Shown in pieces: positions 15,319 to 23,896 of a stretch of DNA of 43,455 nucleotides. The notes under the pieces were generated by a model, which was not told the origin of the DNA, made no database searches, and worked only from the letters and a program-made list of their open reading frames with translations. This DNA comes from an uncultured Clostridia bacterium (GTDB lineage Bacteria > Bacillota > Clostridia > Oscillospirales > Ruminococcaceae): contig CANRNT010000017.1 of assembly GCA_947631995.1 (NCBI GenBank), positions 1 through 43,455 on the forward strand, written 5' to 3'. Made by a program: the position numbers and the translations under genes. Position 1 is the stretch's first letter. The number at the start of each line of letters is the position of its first letter.

Positions 15319-18300
15319 TTACTTAGCTTTTCTTTCCTTGCGGATAACAGCAGCCAGTCCGAGTATTGCCGCTGCGACCGCTGCCATAGCGAGCGGAGCA
15401 TTGCTTCCTGTTGCAGGAGACTTCTCGCTGGGCGAAGTTACTGCAGCCGTGTCCGTGTAAACTATAGCGTAAACGGAGAATTTATCCGTGCTGAACGTTA
15501 TAGTATCAGCGACTGTGTCCTCGTCCTTGAGGATATCAGCCTTGTTGCCGTGGATACGAACTATTGCATACGTTCTGCCGTCCTTTTTAAGGTTTGCGGG
15601 AACCTCTATAGTAAGCTTTACAGCCTCGGAAACATCGGTTATATCAAACGCGTCGCTGCCGATATACTTAGTCATATCTATATTGAGATACTGTCCGAGA
15701 ATGTATGTCGTGCCGATAGTGTCAGCGGTGAGCTTCTTATCGCTGTCGGTCACGGTCGAGGTAGCGTCCATAATAGTAAGAACTATCTTAACTTCTATGC
15801 CTGACTTTCTTGCCTCGATGTCGTCGGGAGTAAGCACCTTGCTTTCGATATCCGCTATCTGTTCGGAAGAAAGCTTAGCGGCAGGGGCGTTTTCGCCGGA
15901 CTGTGAAGCAAAGTCAACGGGGGCAAGGCTTATGCCCTTTTCAAGTATCTCTCCGCACCTTTCACAAACTATGTCGCCCGTGTAGTCGTTTGTAACATTT
16001 TCACGTTCGGACTTGGGAGTATGACCGAGTGCAGGAAGAATTTCATCATCCTTAACTGCTTTACAGTTCTTGCAATGTATAGACTGACTTCCCTCAGCAG
16101 TACATGTCGGATCTTTATCAACAATAGGAGTATCTCCCCAATCGTGACCGTTGGGGTCAAGCCCCTTTTCTTCAATAGCGCCGCAAACATCGCAAGTGCG
16201 CTTCTTTAAGCCTTCATTATTGCAGTCGGGTGTATCAACAGTCTCCCAATCGCCCCACTTGTGACCGGGTGAAGTGAGCACCTTTTGGCTGCCGGGCTTG
16301 GTCTCGCCGCATACAGAACACTTGATATATTCGCTGCCGTCAGTTGTGCAGGTAGCGGGAGTGATAACAGGATTTTCCTCGTCCCAGGTATGACCCTTAG
16401 GCTCGGTAATCTTGCTTACTGATTTTAAAGTAGTACCGCAAACCGTGCAGTATATAACTTCGTCATATTTTCCGCCTGCGGTGCAGGTAGCTTCAACAAC
16501 ATTTTCCATAACAGGCTCGCCGGGCTTATGACCCGTTGCCTTAATAACCCTGCTTTCCTTTGTAGAATCGCAGTTTTTGCAATGTATCGACTCGCTGCCG
16601 TCAGTTGTGCAGGTAGCTGGTTTGTCAACTCTGTAATCAGCTTCCCATTCATGCACGTTGTCCTCGGTCTTAGTTTCTATAATTCCGCAGACCGTGCATT
16701 TGCGCTGTTGTGTAACAGTATCGGGCTTCTGAGTCTCTATCTCTTCCCATTCGGTCCATTGGTGACCGGTAGCAGGTACTACAAAATAGGTTCTTTCAAC
16801 CTCGTCTGTACATTCCAAGCAACGGTAAACGAGAATATATCCGCCGTCCTCTGTACAAGTCGGGAGCTTCTCGCCCTCCTTCTTTGGAGTGCCGCCGGGG
16901 TTATGAGCGAGCGCCGGGATAGCCTCGATAGAATCGGGTTTTTGTATCTTGCATTTCTTGCAGTGTATTGACTGCTGACCGTCCTTCTTGCAGGTAGGAG
17001 CTTTATCAACAGTAGGAGTATCTTCCCATTCGTGAGAACCGCCGACTGTTTCTATCTGTGTTGCGCCGCAGATATTACATTTTTGTTCATATGTGGTATC
17101 TCCGCATATTTCGGACGATATCTCTTTCTTGGCGCCCCACTTGTGACCCGTAGCCGGTGCAGTCTTCTTTTCTTGGCTTATCAACTGACCGCAGACATCG
17201 CAATATTTATTTACGGTGTATTCGCCGGGATAAGTGCAAGTAGGATTTATCGTATATTCCGTTCTTGTGTTGAAAGGTCTCTCGGATATGTGCTTACCGT
17301 TCGTTTTAACGGTGAACTCTTTGGTATTGCCTGCCTTGTCGGTAGCAACTACCTTGATATCCTTAGGAGAACCGCTCTTGTTCTCGATAGTTATCGACCT
17401 TGAAGTGGCATCGCCGTTAGTATCAACATTATACTTTTCTTCGCCGTCAACAGTTATTTTAGCAAGGTTATCGTCCTTGACAGTTGCTGTAACGCCCTCG
17501 CAGTAGGTGGTGTTCTCGCCGATACCGCTTATCTCAGGCGAGGTTATATCGAGAACTATGCCCGTTGTGCTTGCGAACGTAGTGTTTCCCGAATCGTCCA
17601 CAGCCTTGACATAAATAATTACTTTACATTCAGGAGTAAGCTTTATGCCGTCGCTCGTATATGGCGACCAACCGTTCATACTTTTAAGCGTATCTTCTTT
17701 GATCGGGGTCTCGCTTGTACAGTAATAGAGGGATACTTTAGTGGAAGTTTTATCCGTTGCGGTCACGGTAACATTCTTAGCTGAGTTATAGAATGTATCA
17801 AAGTCAACATTCTCTTCATGCAGACCGCTCCAATTGTGATCGTCAAGAGTTATGGTTATCTCAGGGCCAACAGCGTCCTTGTATACAGCCGTGTAAGTCC
17901 TGCTGCCGGTGCTGCCCTTGGGGATAGTGACATCTTTCTTGGATTCGCCGCTGAAAGATGTATCATCTATGGACGTCCAACCGACAAATGTGTGATCTTC
18001 CTTTGTCGGAGTCGGTAAAGTTATATCGTCGGAATCAACTCTGAATGTTCTTGTATACTTTCCGTCTGTCTCTGTCCAGCCGGTGGTATCAGCAAGAGTA
18101 CCGCCTGCAAGATCGAGAGTTATGGTATAATCTACGAGAGCCTCGCCGCCGTAGAGAGTAATGTCTTCATTAATGGTATCTACAGCAAAATTCCATTCCT
18201 TATCGGGAGAGAGCTTCTCGTCTTTATACCATTTATCGCCTGCGGTATGACCGTCTTTGTCGTAATCAACGTCAGGCTTGGCGAGCTTGCCTTTATTTGC

Positions 18301-19284
18301 GTATTCAACTGCTACCTCTTCGCCCGAGTACATAAACGTCGCCTTGAAAACTCTGTCCGTATCGCTGGAGCTGAGCTTAGGCTCGGTCTCGCTCGAAAGA
18401 TTCTGACCCCAGTAAACTTTGTCAGCCGTTTCCTGCGAATTGCGAAGCAGCCATGCAGCCTTGCCTTTGTTTACTTCTTCCTTGGTAAGCAAGGTAGCTT
18501 CATCGCCGGCAGACGGATTCATACCTACGGCCTCGTAACCGTGGTCTACGAAACAAGTGCCGCTCAGGTCACAGTTCTTATCGGCATAGCCTGCAACAGA
18601 GCCGAAATTTGACGAGCCTTTGCCGTCGGATTTTATATCGGCATAGCAGTTTTTAATGGAGCTTTTATCTGCGGAATAACCTGCTATACCGCCGAAATAG
18701 AAAGCAGATTTTACAGTACCCTTGACTGAACAGTTTTCTATTGTACCGTCGTTCATGCCTGCAACGATAGCAATATACCAGCCTGTTGCAACGGTCACAT
18801 CGCCCTCAACAGCAAGATTTTTGACCGTTCCGCTTGTTCCTATCTTGCCGAAAAGGCCAAAGTTTTGTGTATCGGTCCTGTGTGAGCCGCCAGTGGTTAT
18901 GTTAATCTTCAAGCCGCTTATCTTATGGCCTGCGCCGTCAAATGTTCCGTTAAACGGTGATGTTCTGCCGATAGGCGTCCATTCGCCGCTCAACGTGATG
19001 TCATCTGTCAGCGTATAATATGCAGTAAGGTATTGTCCATTGTCTGCATTTCCATCAATAGCCTTGGCTAAGTCTTTCAGATCTTTTTCTGTATTGATCT
19101 GATACGGTTGTTCTGCCGTTCCGTTACCGCCGCTGAACGTGTATGTTCCCGTTCCTGAGCTGGCAGCATCGGCGTACCTATGGTCAAACAAACCGCTCAA
19201 CGGCAATATTGTAAGAATAACAGCCAGCGCGGTAAGTATTCCCAAAGCACGTTTGAAACGAGTTGTCGTTGGTGTGTTTGACAT
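15319..19284 (-). CDS. Large cell-wall-anchored surface protein with GLUG-like and zinc-ribbon-like repeats
   Basis: The 1321-residue secreted protein has a signal peptide (about 1-41) and GLUG-like beta-helix repeats (about 95-260; NGTFDGAGHKISGL, FGGIAGYSADKSSIKNCYA). Listeria-Bacteroides-type repeats follow (about 305-470; FVGWTS), then two Ig-like modules with DxSGN/DKAGN ends (about 475-660). Next are eleven Cys-rich repeats (about 675-1115), a C-terminal beta domain (about 1120-1280), and an anchor made of SPATGSN, a hydrophobic stretch and RKERKAK. The anchor resembles a sortase LPxTG-type signal with Ser in place of Leu. The role may be adhesion or polymer binding; no catalytic domain is seen. 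It has its own consensus promoter and an AGGAGA ribosome binding site. No sortase gene lies in the window. Confidence 0.88.
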   Translation of the reverse strand: MSNTPTTTRFKRALGILTALAVILTILPLSGLFDHRYADAASSGTGTYTFSGGNGTAEQPYQINTEKDLKDLAKAIDGNADNGQYLTAYYTLTDDITLSGEWTPIGRTSPFNGTFDGAGHKISGLKINITTGGSHRTDTQNFGLFGKIGTSGTVKNLAVEGDVTVATGWYIAIVAGMNDGTIENCSVKGTVKSAFYFGGIAGYSADKSSIKNCYADIKSDGKGSSNFGSVAGYADKNCDLSGTCFVDHGYEAVGMNPSAGDEATLLTKEEVNKGKAAWLLRNSQETADKVYWGQNLSSETEPKLSSSDTDRVFKATFMYSGEEVAVEYANKGKLAKPDVDYDKDGHTAGDKWYKDEKLSPDKEWNFAVDTINEDITLYGGEALVDYTITLDLAGGTLADTTGWTETDGKYTRTFRVDSDDITLPTPTKEDHTFVGWTSIDDTSFSGESKKDVTIPKGSTGSRTYTAVYKDAVGPEITITLDDHNWSGLHEENVDFDTFYNSAKNVTVTATDKTSTKVSLYYCTSETPIKEDTLKSMNGWSPYTSDGIKLTPECKVIIYVKAVDDSGNTTFASTTGIVLDITSPEISGIGENTTYCEGVTATVKDDNLAKITVDGEEKYNVDTNGDATSRSITIENKSGSPKDIKVVATDKAGNTKEFTVKTNGKHISERPFNTRTEYTINPTCTYPGEYTVNKYCDVCGQLISQEKKTAPATGHKWGAKKEISSEICGDTTYEQKCNICGATQIETVGGSHEWEDTPTVDKAPTCKKDGQQSIHCKKCKIQKPDSIEAIPALAHNPGGTPKKEGEKLPTCTEDGGYILVYRCLECTDEVERTYFVVPATGHQWTEWEEIETQKPDTVTQQRKCTVCGIIETKTEDNVHEWEADYRVDKPATCTTDGSESIHCKNCDSTKESRVIKATGHKPGEPVMENVVEATCTAGGKYDEVIYCTVCGTTLKSVSKITEPKGHTWDEENPVITPATCTTDGSEYIKCSVCGETKPGSQKVLTSPGHKWGDWETVDTPDCNNEGLKKRTCDVCGAIEEKGLDPNGHDWGDTPIVDKDPTCTAEGSQSIHCKNCKAVKDDEILPALGHTPKSERENVTNDYTGDIVCERCGEILEKGISLAPVDFASQSGENAPAAKLSSEQIADIESKVLTPDDIEARKSGIEVKIVLTIMDATSTVTDSDKKLTADTIGTTYILGQYLNIDMTKYIGSDAFDITDVSEAVKLTIEVPANLKKDGRTYAIVRIHGNKADILKDEDTVADTITFSTDKFSVYAIVYTDTAAVTSPSEKSPATGSNAPLAMAAVAAAILGLAAVIRKERKAK
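15940..17250 (-). repeat. Eleven tandem zinc-ribbon-like CxxC repeats within the surface protein
   Basis: Each unit of about 35-45 residues follows a pattern like P-x-C-T-x-x-G-x(5)-C-x-x-C-G, then x-P-A-T-G-H-x-W. Some units lack the first Cys (EICGDTTY, KPDTVTQQ, NDYTGD). Similar runs occur in large surface proteins of gut Firmicutes. Whether they hold metal or disulphides is unknown. Confidence 0.85.
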
Positions 19285-19366
19285 AATATCATCTCCTAAA
19301 TATGAAATATAGAATAAAATTTACACAAGACTGCCGCCGTGTGGCAACGGTCCTGTACATATCAAC

Positions 19367-19395
19367 ATTATAGCATATCCGCGTGTTGGTGTCAA
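19367..19395 (-). promoter_or_regulatory. Consensus sigma-A promoter of the surface protein gene
   Basis: On the minus strand TTGACA (19390-19395) and TATAAT (19367-19372) are 17 bases apart. The leader is about 75 bases. Confidence 0.88.
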
Positions 19396-19657
19396 CGCTT
19401 AAAAGGCGATAAATGATTATTTTTTTATTTTTACAATTTAAAATTAATGAAATTAAGGGAATATTTTCCTTATAAAAAAAAAAAAAAAAAGACTGTTTTA
19501 CCATAAAATAACAAGAAAAATATAGTCGCTGAGATGTCTTTTATTTATAATAAGGAAAGCCTGCTTGTCGGGCGGCATAAATTTCTCCATATTTTTTTGA
19601 AAGAACGTCGGCTATTTATGCAAATGGACGATTTTGAAAAAAGTTTGTCAAAGCCGC

Positions 19658-19685
19658 TTGACAAATCTATCGGCGGTGTTATAAT
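19658..19685 (+). promoter_or_regulatory. Sigma-A promoter of the phosphodiesterase gene
   Basis: TTGACA (19658-19663), 16-base spacer, TATAAT (19680-19685). Confidence 0.8.
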
Positions 19686-19723
19686 ATCCTTGTCAAATAA
19701 AGATATAAGGAGATGACAATTTC

Positions 19724-20260
19724 TTGAAAGTGCTTATAGCTTCGGATATACACGGCTCGGCGTACTGGTGCAGGCGTTTGGCAAAAGCGTTTGAAGATGA
19801 GCGTGCGGACAAACTGCTGCTGCTCGGAGATATACTCTATCACGGCCCGCGGAACGACCTGCCGCAGGAATATCAGCCGAAAGAGGTCGCTGAGATACTT
19901 AACGGTATGAAAGACAAAATTCTCTGCATAAAAGGCAACTGCGACAGCGATGTTGACCAAATGGTGCTTGACTTTCATATAATGTCAGAGTACGCACTTC
20001 TTTATCTTGACGGTATCGCTGTGTACGCCTGCCACGGGCATAACATTCCCGAAAATATAAGCAATGGTGATATTCTTCTTTACGGGCACACGCACATACC
20101 AAGGTTTGAAAAGATCGGCGGCGTTATGCATATGAACTGCGGTTCTGTTTCGATACCTAAAGAAAGCTCGTCACATAGCTATATGATATACGAAAACGGT
20201 CGTTTTGCATGGAAAGACCTTGAAAACGGCTGCCAATATATGGAACTCACAACACTTTGA
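19724..20260 (+). CDS. yfcE: YfcE-family metallophosphodiesterase
   Basis: The 178-residue protein has the calcineurin-like metal motifs in order: SDIHGS (Asp8, His10), LLGDILYHGPRND (Asp36), KGNCDS, CHGHN, and YGHTH. These bind two metal ions; family members hydrolyse phosphodiesters. The start is TTG at 19724: AAGGAG at 19707-19712 has the right spacing, and the nearby ATG at 19713 runs into a stop within a few codons. It is followed 24 bases later by a MATE exporter gene and probably shares its transcript. The cellular substrate is unknown. Confidence 0.9.
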   Translation: MKVLIASDIHGSAYWCRRLAKAFEDERADKLLLLGDILYHGPRNDLPQEYQPKEVAEILNGMKDKILCIKGNCDSDVDQMVLDFHIMSEYALLYLDGIAVYACHGHNIPENISNGDILLYGHTHIPRFEKIGGVMHMNCGSVSIPKESSSHSYMIYENGRFAWKDLENGCQYMELTTL

Positions 20261-20284
20261 AACACCTGAGGACAAGAGAGAAAA

Positions 20285-21664
20285 ATGAACACAAAAGACA
20301 TGACGCACGGCAGCCCCGTAAAACTGATACTTGCTTTTGCGCTGCCGCTGTTTATAGGCAATATATTTCAGCAGGTATATAATATGGTGGATACCATGGT
20401 GTGCGGCTACACGCTCGGCGACGGAGCGATAGCTTCGATAGGCGCGGTATCGGCGCTGTGGTCGCTGATAATCAACTTTGCGCAGGGCATGAACAACGGA
20501 TATGCTCTCGTATCTTCGAGATTTTTCGGCGCGCAGGACATACGTTCTCTGAAGCGTTCGATAGGTCATATGATAAAGCTCAACGTTATAGTTGCCGCCG
20601 TTCTGACGGCTGCTTCTGTTACATTTATGCGGCCGCTTCTTGAAATAATGAACGTCCGCGGCGCAATATACCACGACTCCTACGTTTATATCATCATAAT
20701 ATGCGCGGGAATGTCCTCGACTATCGCGTACAATATGTTCTCCTGCATACTCAGAGCCGTAGGCAACAGCAGGACGCCGCTTTATTATCTGATGTTTTCC
20801 AGCGTTCTCAATATTATTGCCGATGTTGTCTGTGTAAAATTCATAGGTATGGGGATAGCGGGAGCGGCGGCTGCAACGGTCTTTTCGCAGACTGTTTCGG
20901 CGGCGCTGTGCGGCGTACATCTTTTCAGAAAATATAAGGCTATACTTCCCGAAGCCAAAGACCTCCGTATCGAAAAAACCATGCTCAAAGAAATGCTGGT
21001 AAACGGAATGGCTATGGCGTTCATGCTGAGCGTTGTGGATATAGGCTCGGTAATATTCCAGAGAGCAAACAACGCCCTCGGAGAGAACTATATATCAGCC
21101 TATACTGCCGCAAGACGTATCATAGTTATCTTTATGTCGCCTCTCAGCTCGGTATCCACCGCCGCGGCTACCTTTGTCGGTCAGAACAGGGGAGCGCGGA
21201 GATTTTCGCGAATGGACGCCGGTATAAAGAGAGTAATGGTCATGGAGGTTATCTGGGGAGTATTCTCCTGCTTGGTAGTGTATATATTCGGCGGAGCGAT
21301 GATACGCTTCACAACGGGTACTGACAGCGATTTTATAATAAGAAACGGAGTTTTGAGCCTGCGACTGCATTTCCCGTTTTACCCAGCGCTCGGTATACTT
21401 CTTTGCATGAGGAACGCTATGCAGGCGCTCGGTCATAAGATAGCGCCTATCATATCCAGCAGCATAGAGCTTGGAATGAAGATATTTTCGGCAGCGTTCC
21501 TTATACCGCACTTCGGCTTCCTCGGCACCTGCGTGACCGAGCCTGTGACGTGGGCGCTGTGCATGGTATTCCTGTGCGTGATATATTTCAGCCGTCGGCG
21601 GCAGATGTTGTTTGGGCCGCGCGGCGAGCATTTCTTTCGCAAAAGAAGAACGGTAAAAGCGTAA
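20285..21664 (+). CDS. MATE-family efflux transporter
   Basis: The 459-residue protein has twelve predicted membrane helices in two related halves, the usual length for the MATE/MVF superfamily. The N-terminal GSPVKLILAFALPLFIGNIFQQVYNMVDTMVCG motif region is split by loops and is typical of bacterial NorM/DinF-like multidrug antiporters; the mid-protein ENYISAYTAARRI and NRGARR motifs also fit. It probably exports organic cations or drugs using Na+ or H+. The substrate cannot be assigned. Confidence 0.92.
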   Translation: MNTKDMTHGSPVKLILAFALPLFIGNIFQQVYNMVDTMVCGYTLGDGAIASIGAVSALWSLIINFAQGMNNGYALVSSRFFGAQDIRSLKRSIGHMIKLNVIVAAVLTAASVTFMRPLLEIMNVRGAIYHDSYVYIIIICAGMSSTIAYNMFSCILRAVGNSRTPLYYLMFSSVLNIIADVVCVKFIGMGIAGAAAATVFSQTVSAALCGVHLFRKYKAILPEAKDLRIEKTMLKEMLVNGMAMAFMLSVVDIGSVIFQRANNALGENYISAYTAARRIIVIFMSPLSSVSTAAATFVGQNRGARRFSRMDAGIKRVMVMEVIWGVFSCLVVYIFGGAMIRFTTGTDSDFIIRNGVLSLRLHFPFYPALGILLCMRNAMQALGHKIAPIISSSIELGMKIFSAAFLIPHFGFLGTCVTEPVTWALCMVFLCVIYFSRRRQMLFGPRGEHFFRKRRTVKA

Positions 21665-21674
21665 AGACAAATAA

Positions 21675-21705
21675 AAAAGCACCTCCAAAAAGGTGCTTTT
21701 TATTT
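21675..21705. terminator. Bidirectional terminator between MATE gene and anti-sigma candidate
   Basis: AAAAGCACCT (21675-21684) pairs with AGGTGCTTTT (21691-21700), with A and T runs on either side. Confidence 0.9.
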
Positions 21706-21711
21706 TATCTG

Positions 21712-22701
21712 TTATTGGTTCAGTATCGTGATAAGCTCCGGGATACCGTAGTTGGATATCGCAATATAGATAACTCCCGTTTCGCCTGTTACGTAACTTT
21801 TGGTATTGGCGCGCATATTTACGTTCACAAATGAATTTTGTATGTTCGGTATATCATAGCTTATGTCGAAATACAGCGTTTTTGTCTGGTCGGCGTTGAG
21901 CGTTTCCGACAATGAGGGTTCTGACACGCCGCCGTCAGCGTCCTTTTTGCTGCCTACACCATCGACCGTGATATCGCTGCTTGCGAAAGCGAAGTCGCTG
22001 ATAGTGATATCTGCGTCGGAATAAAGATTTGCATACAATGTAGCTTTTCCGTCGGCAGCGCTTTCAAGACCCGAGAAAGTATCATAGGCAGGAACGTCTT
22101 CCATATCACAGCAGAAGAATATCAGCGGCTCGGGAAATGCCAGCTCCATATTTGTGTTGTTGACAGTTACAGCCACAGAGGATATTTTTATTACGGTCTC
22201 GTAAGGGCAGTCGTAAGTTATCTTCATATCAAGTACTGCTTCACGATAACCCGCTATGGTCGTACTGTCGCTAAGCTCCGTTTGTTCAAAGCTTATATCG
22301 GTGATGCAGCCTGTGTTTTCGCCTATCATATCGTATGACGTTATCTTATCCGCCAGTTCTCCCTTATACGCAAACGGTATCCTTATTTCCTGCACCGATG
22401 AAAGGGGAACGTACTCCGCGTTGTATACAAAAGAAGTTCCCCAGATGTAATTCTTCTGAGAGGACGCCGCGCCGTGCGTACCGGGAACGACGGTGTCGGT
22501 ATCATACTGCGTTATGAAAATCCCTGCCGCAAGCACTATCACCAACGTAACAGCGGTTGTCAATACAGCCATTACAGGTCCGCCGTGCAACCCTATGCGG
22601 CTGTTTTCCAGACCAAGACGTGTTTCAATAGCGTCGATATGTTCATTGCTTTGCTTCCGTGAAAGCTTTTTCGCGCCGAACGGCATTAACCTTTTACTCA
22701 T
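21712..22701 (-). CDS. Single-pass membrane protein, probable anti-sigma factor for the ECF sigma gene
   Basis: The 329-residue protein has a basic cytoplasmic head of about 42 residues, one membrane helix (about 43-65), and a long extracytoplasmic beta-rich domain. Its start overlaps the end of the sigma gene by eight bases, so the two are translated together. This order (sigma then single-pass membrane protein) is typical of ECF sigma/anti-sigma pairs. I do not see a clear zinc-binding anti-sigma (ZAS) motif in the head, so the anti-sigma role rests on position and topology. It might instead be an effector or sensor controlled by the sigma factor. Confidence 0.72.
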   Translation of the reverse strand: MSKRLMPFGAKKLSRKQSNEHIDAIETRLGLENSRIGLHGGPVMAVLTTAVTLVIVLAAGIFITQYDTDTVVPGTHGAASSQKNYIWGTSFVYNAEYVPLSSVQEIRIPFAYKGELADKITSYDMIGENTGCITDISFEQTELSDSTTIAGYREAVLDMKITYDCPYETVIKISSVAVTVNNTNMELAFPEPLIFFCCDMEDVPAYDTFSGLESAADGKATLYANLYSDADITISDFAFASSDITVDGVGSKKDADGGVSEPSLSETLNADQTKTLYFDISYDIPNIQNSFVNVNMRANTKSYVTGETGVIYIAISNYGIPELITILNQ

Positions 22702-23248
22702 CTGAATAACTCCTTTCCGATAAATACTTTTTGACCGATTCTCTTGCTCTGAAAAGCGATGTTCTCGCGTCCGACGGGCTTATCCTCATTCCGTCGGATA
22801 TAGCAGCAAGGTGTTCGCCGTAAAAGTAAAATCTTATAAATACCTCGTTTTGCTTTTTGCTTAGATTATCTATTGCCTTTCTCAGGCACTCTGTCAGCAG
22901 CAGCTTGTCAAACTCCGTGTCAAATTTTTCCGAAGGTGATGACTTATCGGATATCTCCGTTTTAGTAATACCGTATGTACTGCGCAGAGCCCGCAGTCTG
23001 TTGTATACCTTATTTTTCGCTATAACAGCCAGATACGGCATTATTGAACTTGATTCGTTTACCGTTTCCCTGTTTTGCCAGAGGGATACAAAAGTGTCGT
23101 CCAGCAGCTCTTCACAGTCCTCATTGCATAGCTGCCCCATTGAATGGTTTCTTATCACTTTGAGAACGTATCCTCCGTACCTTGATATGATGTTTTCAAA
23201 CGCACGGACATTGCCGCTTTTTAATTTTACCAATAACCTGTCTTTCAC
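22694..23248 (-). CDS. ECF-type RNA polymerase sigma factor
   Basis: The 184-residue protein has a region 2 (about 10-80; NEDCEELLDDTFVSLWQNRE, YLAVIAKNKVYNRLRA) and a region 4 helix-turn-helix (about 118-172; LTECLRKAIDNLSKKQ, then YGEHLAAISDGMRISPSDARTSLFRAR split by loops), with no region 3. The start is GTG at 23248, because the overlapping ATG is followed at once by a stop; AAAGGA lies upstream. It has a sigma-A promoter and a leader of about 150 bases. The downstream partner is the putative anti-sigma. A candidate target promoter occurs at 26452-26481 and 4577-4606. Confidence 0.88.
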   Translation of the reverse strand: MKDRLLVKLKSGNVRAFENIISRYGGYVLKVIRNHSMGQLCNEDCEELLDDTFVSLWQNRETVNESSSIMPYLAVIAKNKVYNRLRALRSTYGITKTEISDKSSPSEKFDTEFDKLLLTECLRKAIDNLSKKQNEVFIRFYFYGEHLAAISDGMRISPSDARTSLFRARESVKKYLSERSYSDE

Positions 23249-23405
23249 ATTGAAAGCGTCCTTTCGTAGGATATGCGAATAAAAGCGTCCGCTCCCCGAT
23301 CGCTTTGAGTGTTTACTGATATGTACCGATGATATATCAAAATAAATACGGTCTGAGTACTTTAATATTACGGTATAAATTGTATATTATCGCATTATTA
23401 ATATT

Positions 23406-23434
23406 AGTATACCAAATTAAAATAAATATGTCAA
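23406..23434 (-). promoter_or_regulatory. Sigma-A promoter of the ECF sigma operon
   Basis: On the minus strand TTGACA (23429-23434), 17-base spacer, TATACT (23406-23411). No copy of the TGTAAC-N17-TGTACTT element was seen here, so autoregulation is not evident. Confidence 0.8.
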
Positions 23435-23474
23435 TATGTCGAAAAACGGAAATCGTAAAATTATAAAATAATGC

Positions 23475-23503
23475 TTGACAAACCCTCTTAAACGGTGTAT
23501 AAT
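23475..23503 (+). promoter_or_regulatory. Sigma-A promoter of tRNA-Thr
   Basis: TTGACA (23475-23480), 17-base spacer, TATAAT (23498-23503), 18 bases before the tRNA. Confidence 0.9.
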
Positions 23504-23521
23504 AATAAAGCTGACCTTTTT

Positions 23522-23597
23522 GCTGCTATGGCTCAGGTGGTAGAGCACATCCTTGGTAAGGATGAGGTCACCGGTTCGAATCCGGTTAGCAGCTCCA
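23522..23597 (+). tRNA. tRNA-Thr (anticodon GGT)
   Basis: The acceptor stem GCTGCTA pairs with TAGCAGC, with discriminator T and an encoded CCA. The anticodon stem CATCC/GGATG encloses TTGGTAA, giving anticodon GGT at 23555-23557. The T arm ACCGG-TTCGAAT-CCGGT is standard. It is a single-tRNA unit with its own promoter. Confidence 0.95.
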
Positions 23598-23608
23598 GCA
23601 GCGTGACG

Positions 23609-23678
23609 CTGCACCCATATCGGGACACAGAGTACTGTGTCCTTTTTTTGTGCCCGTGAATGATACTTGCAGGTCAAG
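23609..23678 (+). repeat. Terminator repeat after tRNA-Thr, copy 1
   Basis: The unit begins CTGCACCCATATCGGGACAC and holds the hairpin GGACACAGAGTACTGTGTCC followed by a T run, then a tail ending CTTGCAGGTCAAG. The hairpin is a good rho-independent terminator for the tRNA. Confidence 0.85.
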
Positions 23679-23682
23679 TCCT

Positions 23683-23758
23683 GAAGAATTATTTCACCGA
23701 CTATGGGTCGGCGATTTTTGCGCGACTTCGCAGAAGTCGCTGAAAACCATAATTCTTC
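23683..23758 (+). repeat. Structured insert between terminator repeats
   Basis: GAAGAATTAT (23683-23692) pairs with ATAATTCTTC (23749-23758). Inside are two further hairpins: CCGAC/GTCGG (23697-23711) and GCGACTTC-GCA-GAAGTCGC (23722-23740). It is a branched cruciform-capable element of 76 bases placed between copies 1 and 2 of the terminator repeat. Confidence 0.75.
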
Positions 23759-23774
23759 CCATTCTCATAAAATA

Positions 23775-23843
23775 CTGCACCCATATCGGGACACAGAGTA
23801 CTGTGTCCTTTTTTGTGCCCGTGAATGATACTTGCAGGTCAAG
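23775..23843 (+). repeat. Terminator repeat after tRNA-Thr, copy 2
   Basis: This matches copy 1 over its whole length apart from one missing T in the T run. It directly abuts copy 3. Confidence 0.88.
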
Positions 23844-23887
23844 CTGCACCCATATAGGGACACAGAGTATTGTGTCCCGATTTTTTG
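23844..23887 (+). repeat. Terminator repeat after tRNA-Thr, copy 3 (partial)
   Basis: It keeps the first two thirds of the unit, with stem GGGACACA/TGTGTCCC (23857-23864 and 23871-23878) and a T run. The tail is missing. It sits ten bases from the convergent FtsX gene end. Confidence 0.82.
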
Positions 23888-23896
23888 TTTGCGAGT

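Larger units (their letters stand above)
19285..19723. other. Intergenic region between divergent genes
   Basis: No gene is supported in this 439-base stretch. It holds the minus-strand promoter of the surface protein, the plus-strand promoter of the phosphodiesterase gene, and a run of 17 A at 19474-19490 within A/T-rich sequence. The A run is likely to be length-variable. Confidence 0.7.

Noticed and set aside
19474-19490. Seventeen-A run as a transcription terminator
   Set aside because: There is no stem next to it and it lies between divergent promoters, where no transcript needs to end.
19534-19716. Short plus-strand reading frame of 60 codons before the phosphodiesterase gene
   Set aside because: It contains the sigma-A promoter of the next gene, has no ribosome binding site and no recognisable features.
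23609-23887. Direct repeats that might be a CRISPR array
   Set aside because: Only three copies, units of about 70 bases containing a terminator hairpin, and no regular spacers between copies 2 and 3. No cas genes are present.
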